From assembly GCF_037975245.1 (NCBI RefSeq), contig NC_092579.1:1123001-1187000 (forward strand): DNA of 64,000 nucleotides, in the 5' to 3' direction. This stretch comes from Apostichopus japonicus. Lineage: Eukaryota; Echinodermata; Holothuroidea; Aspidochirotida; Stichopodidae. Positions 35,632 through 46,800 of the stretch are shown here, in pieces. Positions within the stretch are counted from its first letter, which is position 1. The number at the start of each line of letters is the position of its first letter. The notes beneath the pieces are model-generated. The model saw only the letters and a program-made list of their open reading frames with translations, was not told the DNA's origin and did not search any database. Position numbers and translations under genes: made by a program.

Positions 35632-36291
35632 CAAGGGCGGCGGAAGCACTTTTAATCTGGGGGGGGGGGGAGGCACCGACATCAAAGGGCACTTTGCAGA
35701 AATTCGATTGGACTGATGCAGCCTTATATTTAGTACCCTTTATAACTCTTATTGTATTATCTTATTTGTGTACACATCACTCCATGAACGCCCCCCCCCC
35801 CCCTCAATGAAAATATGCATACTAGCACTGCAATATCCAATGTGCAAATTGGGAAACAAGGAACAAGTTTTCTTTTGAGACAAAATGAGGTGAAATCATG
35901 CTAGTTGCTAATGTAGGAATCTTCCGAATTAGAGTTTATTTCTTGAAAATATCTTAACAATTTTTTTCCATTCGAAATAGCTTTGAGTTTGACCCACAGA
36001 AATTCATTAAAAGTCAGGGGTGTAGCCAGGATTTGCAAAGTTGTATGCACGACTATCTGAGCGGAGCGCCACCATCGGTTGGCGCGGAGCGTACAAGAAA
36101 ATTTTTGGTTTTACAATGCCCTCAGATGGCCGGAAACGGCCCTTCCCGAGTGTTCATTCTGGTTCCCTGGCCTCTTGCTACAGTAACTTGAGACACCTCA
36201 ATTTTTATGTAGAAAAAGGGCACATTTTAAACCTGAGGAAAAGTGGGGGGGGCACGTGCCCCCTGTGCCCCCCCTGGTTCCGCCACCCTTG
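35632..36291. mobile_element. hAT-type element with duplication tatttact
   Basis: Inverted ends caagggcggcggaagc and ggttccgccacccttg. Duplication tatttact at 35624-35631 and 36292-36299 is identical. A second family start (caggggtgtagccagg) lies inside at 36015, so this is another composite. Hairpin core at 36066-36085. It ends about 520 bp before the P450 start codon. Confidence 0.82.
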
Positions 36292-36810
36292 TATTTACTA
36301 CAAAAATATAAGTAGCCTAGGCAAGGCCTATACTGTGGATTACCCTGTTAGCGCATCAACTTGTGTCTGACTCTACAGGTAGCTCTGAGTCTGAGGGCTT
36401 CCTAAGTTTAACATTACGTTAGCGCAGTAGCAGTAAGGGCTAAAAATATGGCCATTGTGTCAGTAGTCCTGGCCAAGGCCAACTTTGTTACAGTGCTCAA
36501 GGTAGTAGCCAACATTGTGTGAAAGCTTGCAGGGCCCAATTTTTATTCAGAGAATTAAAGTTTACTTAACGCTTACATTGAGAGGCCTACAGGTAGAGGA
36601 GGACTTTTTGTGACATCATATACGCCTACATGTAGGCTATCGCTGGGTTTATCAGGTGCAATGTGATCTTTAAAATTAGGCAGGATGATGAATTAAATGG
36701 TAGGGACATGGCTGTTTTCTAAAGGTGATTAATAGTTACGAAAGAGTCAAAGATTTATTAATTTTCTTCTGTCACTATAGTGAACTGCTCAGGATCCATA
36801 AACTAGCAGC

Positions 36811-36970
36811 ATGGCTTTTGAGTCTAGTGCAGTGGTAGTTAATTCCACATCTTTAACTCTGGTTACCATAACAACAGTATTGGCTGGAATGTGGATATGG
36901 AGTCAACAAAAGCCGACTAAGAACTTTCCACCTGGACCAAAGGGATGGCCTCTCATTGGCAATATTCTGG
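36811..36970 (+). CDS. P450 exon 1 (membrane anchor)
   Basis: Starts ATG in agcagcatgg; codes for MAFESSAVVVNSTSLTLVTI and on through the hinge NFPPGPKGWPLIGNIL. Donor gtaagg at 36971, phase 1. Confidence 0.92.
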
Positions 36971-37825
36971 GTAAGGGTAGATAAAGGTGTCAGCTAATCC
37001 CAATGCTGCCTGTGTGTAACATACTATATGTAGCCTGAAACATCAAAAGTGAGTAAAGATAGGAGACTGTCACTGAAGGATCTGTACTTGTATTTAACTA
37101 ATGATAGTAACAGTCTTAGTTTCATCCAAGGCAATGTACTGTAAATGATATAGAAATAAATATGCGTGTCTGTATATTATGTTAATTATTAATGTTAAAA
37201 GAAATAATTATGATGAGCCAAGCTTGCTCAGTCAGAAAACTCACTGTTTTTTCTCCATTCTCAAAGAGGTGCTGTTTGAAAAAAAGCTCTTTCAAAGTAT
37301 CCATTTATTTTTCATATGAATCAATACCATCACAGTTGCTCATGCTTTTAAAGATGGTCAGGTATTCTGATAGCAGAAGTTGCTTGTTTGCAGTCAAATT
37401 TACTGTTAATTTTCTGTACCACTAACTGCAATTGTTTGGTAAATTGTAACATGTTGTCTACTTTACATACTGTACATAGTAGGCCTAATCTACTCGCTGT
37501 ACCACCTCAAATCATTTGCTATTTAAGTATGTTCGATTTCTCACAGAGCTTGCACGTAATGAGAAGCCTGCCTTTGTTGTCTTCACGGAGTATGCTAAGG
37601 AGTATGGAGATATATTTTCCATAAGAGTAGGTCAGAGGTGGGCTGTAGTCCTGAATGGCGCTGCAACAATAAAGGAAGCTCTCCTGAAGAAGGGTGTGGA
37701 GTTTGCTAACAGACCAACAAGCTTCACAAGTAAGCCTGCTGTTAAGCATGCAAATTGTTTCATTTTTGGTTCCTTGCTTTAGCAAAAGGAACCTATGCAG
37801 TCAGGTTGGCGTGTGTGTGTATGTG

Positions 37826-37863
<38 letters not shown>

Positions 37864-40800
37864 TGTGTGCATCTGTGACACTTGCTTGGGTACGCTCTAT
37901 CTCAATAAGGGAATGTTGGATTGAGGCCAAACTTGGACTATAGATCCGCCATATGGAGAAGGTGTGCCCTATTGTTTTTGGTGCCCACAAAGGTCACCAA
38001 AGGTCAGTTATGGTCCAAAAACCGAAAATATTAAAACTGCAATAACTCCCAGTGCCAATGTGCGACAAGGTTGATATTTTGGGACAAGTTGTGAACTGGT
38101 TAGGGGAACATTTTCAAACTTAACGGTCATGTGATCCGAGGTCACCAAAGGTCAATTAATGATAAAAAACTAGTATTTTTGCAATAACTTGAGAACGAAA
38201 TGTCCGTTAGGGTTGGGAGTTGCTCCAATGTAATCCAATTGTCGACTCTCATCTGGGTGACCCTTGACCTCAATTTGACCTCTGCTGACCTTTTCATGTT
38301 TTGTGGATTTTTACAGTTTCGATGCTATTTTCAGATGTTAAAGTTACCTTCTGTTCATAAATGTCATGGGTTGACCCCTGTGTGACCTTCGTGTGCGAAG
38401 TTATATGAGGTCAAAGTTAATTTTCAGACATTTAATGCAATAACTCACAGTTCCAAGGTGTGACAAGGTTGATATTTTTGGAGTAGTTGCAAATGGTGTA
38501 GGGGAATATTTTCAAACTTAACGGTCATGTGATACAAGGTCACCAAAGGTCAATTAATGATAAAAAACTAGTATTTTTGCGATAACTTGAGAACAAATTG
38601 TCTGTTAGGGTTGGGAGTTGCTTCAATGTAATCCAATTGTCGACCCGCATCTGGGTGACCCTTGACTTCAATTTGACCTCTGCTGACCTTTTCGTGTTTT
38701 GTGGATTTTTACAGTTTCGATGCTATTTTCAGATGTTAAAGGTACCTTCTGATCATAAATGTCAATGGGTTGACCCCTGTGTGACCTTCGTGTGCGAAGT
38801 TATATGAGGTCAAAGTTAATTTTCAGACATTTAATGCAATAACTCCCAGTGCCAAGGTGTGACAAGGTTGATTTTTTTGGACAAGTTGCAAATGGTATAG
38901 GGGAATATTTTCAAACTTAACGGTCATGTGATCCAACGTCACCAAAGGTCAGCTAATGTTAAAAAAGTAGTATTTTGGGGTGAGAAAATGGGCAAAGAAA
39001 AAATGTTTGAATTTTTACAGTCATGCTCTGTTTAGGTCTCACCTATCAAATATGTCAATTGGTTGACCTCCGGGTGACCTTTGTGTGTGAAGTTATGTAT
39101 ACAAGTTCAAAGTTAATTTTTTGACATTTAATGCAATTAAATCTCAATGCCAAGGTGTGACATGGTTGATATTTTGGGACAAGTTGTGAATGGGGTGGTG
39201 GAACATTTTGAAACTTAAAGGTCATGTCATCTGAGGTCACCAATGTTATCATATCTGTTGACACGCTTGTAGGTGTCTTATATTTCTTACATTTTCGACG
39301 CCATATTTAGATCTCAAAAGTGCCTTTTGATCAAAATCCGATCACATTTTGTGATCACAAAAGTGTTGGCTATAGTGTTGGTTACTTTATGGGAACATGT
39401 AGGACCACAATTACTTGGACTATTTGAGCCCAATCTTGCTTGATAATATTATGTGTATTGTCATATACCCCAAGCAAGGAACCACAGTGCCCTTGGGCTC
39501 TTGTTGTTTTGGTTGTTGGGGTGGGGGCAATGAAATCTATGATAGTTATGACGGTAACATCTCCTATGGCTTCTGTATACTTCCTATGTAGGTGTTGTTA
39601 CTCTGTCAATCATTGACTCACATATTTACTGTTCATTTTTGGTTGAGGACTTGTTAAAGAAATTAACATTTAAAAGTAACAGTTGAAAAAGATTTGATAC
39701 ATTGAGATGTACAAATTATACAGAACTTTGTTTGTTATGAAAGTATATATATTCAATTGATGAAAATTGTTTTTCTCTTTTTAGCTGACTTATTCAGTGA
39801 AGGTGGGCAGGATATTATCTTTGGTCAGTATTCTCCATCTTGGAAGCTACACAGAAAGCTGGCCTTTTCGGCTTTCAGGTAATGTTATTTAGAACCTAAT
39901 GTTTCTACAAGTAGTATTTGCTAACATCTTTCAACATATTAGATTTACAGTACCAAATAACAAAGTTACAGAAACTTGTGGGAAGTGCCAAACATACATA
40001 TGTGCACTCAGGGGTTAGAGTAAAAGTGTTAGAAAATGATACCATCACAATAAATCAAACTAACATTGCATTTGGTCTAAGATTGGGCTAATATGGGATC
40101 ATATATACAGTGCTCGACTTATGGCCAAAAAATTGCATAGCAACAAATTTCGACAATTGCTATACAATATTTTTGTTGCATAGCAGTTCCCCAATATTGA
40201 ATAGCAGTTTTGAAATTACCACAAAACGGACCAAATGTTGGCGATCAATGTATTAACTAGAAAATGTTTGTTTATTATTATTATTTATACTAGTGTTGCT
40301 ACGATAATCGTTTTCAATATCGGTATCGGCCGATATTTGCAATATCGGCAGCATATCGGTATCGGTAAAATTTTGCCTAATTGCCGATAACAGCACACCG
40401 ATATTGAACTTTTCTTTTTAACAGCAGAGCTACCTGTACTTATTTATACTTGCAATGATTTGTTAATCTGCCCAAGGCGATCCATTTCTTTAGCGTCAGT
40501 TAAACTCAGATTCATTTTCGATTAATATCCATGGAAACCTGACTCTCCGTAACATCTAAAAACACGTCTACGGCGCGCGAATATAACCAATGACCTTCGT
40601 GAACCTTGGCCTACACACAGCATTAGTGTATGGCAAGCCACTGGTTATACACTGTACTAACCATTCATTTCCTCAAAGGCCTCCGTGAAAACCTTGAACA
40701 TGATGCATACAGTAACTGCACAGTTAAGCAGTGTTGGAAAACCTTGTTCAATTTCCCGCGAACACACTGCCGATTTCCCGCCGGTGTTCGCCTGCCTAGC

Positions 40801-43800
40801 ACGCGTAACGTGCAAGCATAAAGCGTGGTGTCCAGGGGCCCGTCTTAGGGCTATGGTGGGGTCATGGGGTAGAACCCCTCGTGGGGATCCTGGGGGCGAA
40901 AGCCCCGAAAACTGTTGTCATTTTTTGCGATGTCTGGCGATGAAAAAATTCGCAGTTGAGGATGCAAAATACTGACAACTTTTTTTATTTAAATTGTCAC
41001 GAAACTGATGAAAATTTTAAAATGACAAGTTAAAGTAGCTATATTATGTTATAAAATGAAAAGAGATTTAATCTGTCTTTCAATCTTTAAAAAGTGCAAC
41101 TTACAAAACTTCCGATATTATGAAACAAACAACGTTCAGCAAAGCCCCGTTTCTAGACTGCCTAACAATGAATAGCGTGCACTATGCGTCAATTTTTACA
41201 ACTGCAGTGTTTAACCCTATACCCAACTACTGTACCACGGTACATGTGCTGCGAATTTGCCCAGGTACCTTCCCAACAACTGTGAGCTCATCCCCTGTGT
41301 AACACCTGTTTGTTAACATTTTTTTGGCACGTTGCCAGGGAACCTTTTAGTTACGTGAGATCCGTAACCGCCGAGGTGGTTAGGCTATTTGCTTTACACT
41401 TAACTATGGTAGGATATTATTTTTTCAGGTTTTTTTTCGCTATACGGTCAAGTGAATAAGTTGTACATTGAGTATAAACTCAATAAATTATAACTTCTAC
41501 ATTGTGATCGACAGTTCGTAAGTTAAGGTTTGAGTGTTTGCTCCCAAATCTGACTAGGAATTTGTATCGCACAAATCGGCACAATGTGCGATGCTGATTT
41601 GGAAACGTCTCGCAAGTTTGTCGTTTTGGATCGCATTTTGCGATGCGATACCGGAAAAATCGAACACTGCATATATACCTGTCATCACATGTATAGCTAC
41701 AGGATGTGCCTTCACACGTATTACTTTAAAGGCATTGAAGACTCGCCCCAAACTGCGTGCGGCCATCTGAAAAAGTTAACTTTCCGTTGCTTGCAAGTGA
41801 CGTTTTGTTCGTGTCGCTACAAGATGCAGACAGTACAGTGATGACACGTGATACCTTGTTATATTTAGCTGGACCTGAGATGTCCATCGCTGCTATGTAC
41901 ACTGTGCTGTCGGTATTGACCGCAGCTGTATGTACTGACTGTACACTAGTGTCTAACTACCAATGGTAGCAAGCTGTGTGTGTGTATTTTCTGGGATCGA
42001 TGGTGGTGTCTAACACTTCTGTTACACCTCATTCGAAGCTAGGTCAGATTACCGGCATTAGACGTTTCTTATTGGGCGAGTCTTCTCACCCTTTAAGTAC
42101 TGCTGTTGAGGAGGAGAGTTGGTATAACTGTAGAGAAAGGAATGTTGGAAGAAGTGAGGAAGAGGACGTTGAGAAAGTATGATCACTGGAGGAGAATAGG
42201 CAACAGCTTAAGTTTGGCAACGATTGAGAGAGAGGTGTGCACAAGAGGAAGACGAGGAAGAAGAAAGAAAGGTTGGCTTGATAACATCAAAGAGTAGAGA
42301 GGAAGTTTGGGAGAGGCAAGTAAGGCAGCTTTTGAGAGAATAGTCTACGGCCCTTAAAACAGGGCTAGGGCAAACTGAACTGAACTGCTGTTGAGAAATG
42401 CCTCCACAGCTGTACGTAGCTCTCTACAACGTTGAAATGGTATCGTTATCTTAGTGGCATAAATTTGTAGACATTTATAGCTATGTGAGGCCTGCACATG
42501 TATTACATTGAAAAAGATATTCTGTCGAAGTTGATTGCTTAGCAAAATTGCCGGAATTAACTGAACCTTTCAGACGAAAACCACAACCTTGTAGCATTTT
42601 GTATCGCTAAATTTGTCAAATTTTTGTGATATTTTGTAAATGCATCTGGCAACAGCAGAATGGATGATGTCATCAGGGCACCTCAGTCAAAAATGTCTTT
42701 GTTTTTTTTTCTTTACAATTTGTCGAACATTTATCCACAGCGGAAACGAATATTTGTACAAAACATATACATTTTGATGGAATTTTTAAGTACAGAGAGG
42801 TTTGACAGGGAATCAAACATTCTAAATTTACCCTACTGTGAGCCAACAACTTCCTGCCAGAGTATTTGAAAGTTAAGCAGTTCAAAATAGGTTTCGATTC
42901 AATCGCTCTATCTCTAGTTAGGAGTAAGATATTGAGATGAGGTTTCAATTGTCTGCCACTGGAATATCCCTTTAGGTACAGTGTTGAGATATGCCTACAT
43001 GCACTGTACCTATCTGTACGAAGTTGGACTGGTGTGAAAATTGTTATCCTCATCACATGCGTACATTCCATCAAATTCAGAGTCTGTTGTGTGCCCCACG
43101 GGGCATTCATGTACTAATGTTGAGGATACCGAGATGTACAGTACTCATTCGCATGTGCCAGGTGTTGAACATACTGTTACCTCTATACCTGTGTTAAAGG
43201 CATTGAAGACTCGGCGCTCTGAATAAGTTAACTTTCTGTTGCTTGCAAGTGACGATTTGTTCGCTACAAAATGCAAACAGTAATGAAACGTGAAACCTTG
43301 TTATCTTTAGCTGGACCTGAGATGTCCATCCCTGTATCGTTTATACACTGTGCTGTGGGTATTGGCTGCAGCTGTATGTACTGACTGTACACTAGTGTCT
43401 TATTACTGACGGTAGCAAGCTGTGTGTGTATTTTCTGGTATTGATGGTGGTGTCTAACACTTCTGTTACACCTCATTGGAAACTAGGTCAGATTACCGGC
43501 ATTAGACATTTCTTTTTGCGCGAGTCTTCACACCCTTTAAAGAGGTAGCTGTTTTCCAGCTTCCTGGTATTCTAAGTATTATAAATTGTATTAAGGGGAT
43601 GATGAAGTCATTACATACATATGTACCAATGAAGTTATTCAATTACTATTCTATGAAGATTGTGTAAGTTTGCAATTATTACCTGATAGTACAGAACAGA
43701 ATTTATTTTTAGTTCCTTTATATTTAATATATTGAATGAAAAGTTCACTTTCATAACCTTTTCTTTGTTGCAGGAAGTTGGCTACTGGTGACAACAAGAG

Positions 43801-46800
43801 ATTTGAAAAGCTGGTTTATTCCATCATTCCTTTCCTTACAGCAAACTTGGACTCCAAAGGGTCAGAACCATTTGACTCACGAACAGTTCTTGCATCATCC
43901 ATATATAATATCTTGGCAAGTTTGTGCTTTGGCAAACAGTAAGTTAACAATTTGCAGTTTTATCTAATGTAGAAATGTTTCTCTGTAGAGAAGGAAGCAG
44001 TTGCCACCAATGTAGTGCTTCTGTTGGTAAAGTTTTCATTAGGTTGCATACAAAGACTCTATTTTCTCTTCTTCACCTCATGCTAATACCCCCCCCCCCC
44101 CCCTCCCCCTTTGTGTTCTTTACTTGTGCTTTGAGTTATGTATCATTTCTTCAAAGTAAGCAACTGTGTGATAACTGGAAATATCCGTGCAAATAAGTAA
44201 GTTACTAATGTTGTTATACGTATAAGTAAAATAATTTGCCAAATAACATATCAAGTATTACGCAGTGGCAATATAAACTAGTAGGTGACTGAAACCCTGT
44301 TTCTTTTTTAATATAGATAGGAAAATCATATCATTGGTGATAATATTCTCTGGACTAGAAAATGAACAAAGGCATTGAGGTGAAAAAACCAAAAAAGCCG
44401 CAGAAGGTTGTGTTAACACTTAGAGTTTCACCGGCACTACATTCATGAATATAGAGTCTCAAATGAACTTTGACCTTGTATAATTATCATCTCATAACCT
44501 CAGATTTCGGTTTCGATGAAAATCTTAACCTTTACATTGATGATGGCATCGGTGTGTTTGTGACGCCCAACTTGAGTACAAGAAGCATATTGTTTTTTGT
44601 GGAGGTCAAAGGTCATTTGGGGTTACCAGGGGTCAAATTGTAAAAACCTTGTAAAAATGATATCTCAAGGAGGTAAGCTTGGGCAGATCTCATATCTAAT
44701 ATTTATGTGAATGACATTGAGTGCAAATAGCCTATAGTTTTCAGTGGAGTTAAAAGGTCATTTGGGGTCACCAGGGGTCAAAATTTTGAAAAACATTGTA
44801 AACAGGATATCTCAAGAAGAGAAGCTTGGGCAGACCTCATATTTATTGTGTAAAAGTACCACATTGAGTACATGAAGCCTATTGTTTTTGGTGGAGGTCA
44901 ATGGTCATTTGGGGTCAACAAGAGTCAAATTGTGAAAACCTTGTAAACATGATTTTGCAAGAAGGGGAACCTTGGGCAGATTGCATATTTGGTATGTATT
45001 TGTACCACATTGAGTGTAAGAAGCCTAATGTTGTGGGCGGAGTTCAATGGTCGTTTGAGTTCAACAATGGTCAAATTGTGCATTGTACATTCTGGTAGTA
45101 TTACTGACATGGTTCCCACAATAAGTATGATGTACACATACTTCTTTCAAGTTTATCATCAATAGACTAAAGGGGAATGATTAATCTGGTCTAGGATTTC
45201 AAAGGGTTACCCAAAATACTTATCTTAAGGATGTCTACCTATTGTTTTTTTTTTGTACACAGAATGTTGTTTGTGTATTTTGTGGGTAAAAAAGTTCGTT
45301 ACGAGTAAATTAATTCTTGATTTTTAGCATTGCCTTCCATTTATTGAAATAAACTTTCTGTGATCTTAAAGATGTCTACCAATTTCTTGTGTGTGTTGGT
45401 ATTTTTTGTATATAGTGGGTAAACAAAGTTTGTAATGAGTAAATTAATTCTTGACTTTAAACATTGCCTTCCATTTATTGAAATAAACTTTCTGTAATCT
45501 CCCTCGTTTTAGGTACAAATTTGATGATCCGGAACTTACTCGCTTGATGTACCTGAGTAAAGCAGGGAGTGATATTGCTGGAAGTGGTCTTCTAGCTGAC
45601 TACATACCAATCTTCAAATATGTTCCTACCCCTGGTCAGACAAAACTGAAAGCTAATATTAAAGATTTCTTTAACTTGGTCAACAAGGAAGTGGATGAAC
45701 ACCGTGAGAAGTATGATGGGGGTATGTATATGTTGGTAGTAAAAAAAAAACAGGTGGGTGGGAGCAGTGGCAGAGCTACGGGTACTGGTCAAGGGGGGCG
45801 AGAATAGTCTGTAGGGGTGCTTTTGACACTATCTAAGCGGAGCGCCACCACAGGTTGGCGCGGAGCGTACAAAAAATTTTGAGTAAAGATACTTCCTAGA
45901 TCGCCGGAAATGACCCTTTCCTGGCCTTGCTAATTTGCAGATAAACGAAGAATAAATAGGTGTCATCGCCAACAAAATGTGACCAATGTCAATAGGTACA
46001 TGAGAGCGCAATAAAAAAAGTAAATAATCGCGAATAAGTAAAAAGTGGTAAAAAGCTGAAAGGGCGCCAGCAGTCCATTTGAGCCGTCAGGGGGGGCATT
46101 CGCCTCCCCTGACTATATGGACGCTCCGCCAATGGGTGGGAGGGCGGGGGGTAGAGGAGGGGGCAGTTAGCCAAGAGAGTCATTGTACTACTAAAAGAGC
46201 CCAGTCATTACACTGACCACAATTTTGTTCTCTGTGATTCCTTGAGCCTGTTCAAATAACATGCACAACTAATTGAGAGAAGGTATTTATATTGAACCCT
46301 TAGAATTTGTAATAAAGACAAAACCATAGCTCAAAAAGACGATTATAATGCACTTTATGTTACAGTTGTTTTTAATTCCCTGTTTGGCATTGGGAGTCTC
46401 TAACCCCTTCTATAAATTGAGTGCTTTCAATCAAAATTCTTGATATTTATGTTACACGTTAAGGAATTATCCAGGTTGTCATTAGATGATATCTTTGTAT
46501 GACTTCAAGTGTGATGTGTGTTGAGTCGAGTGATGTCTTCAAGTGTGATGTGTGTGGAGTCGAGTGATGACTTCAAGTGTGATGTGTGTGGAGTCGAGTG
46601 ATGTCTTCAAGTGTGATGTGTGTGGAGTCGAGTGATGTCTTCAAGTGTGATGTGTGTGTAGTCGAGTGATGACTTCAAGTGTGATGTGTGTGGAGTCGAG
46701 TGATGTCTTCAAGTGTGATGTGTGTGGAGTCGAGTGATGTCTTCAAGTGTGATGTGTGTGGAGTCGAGTGATGACTTCAAGTGTGATGTGTATGGAGTCG

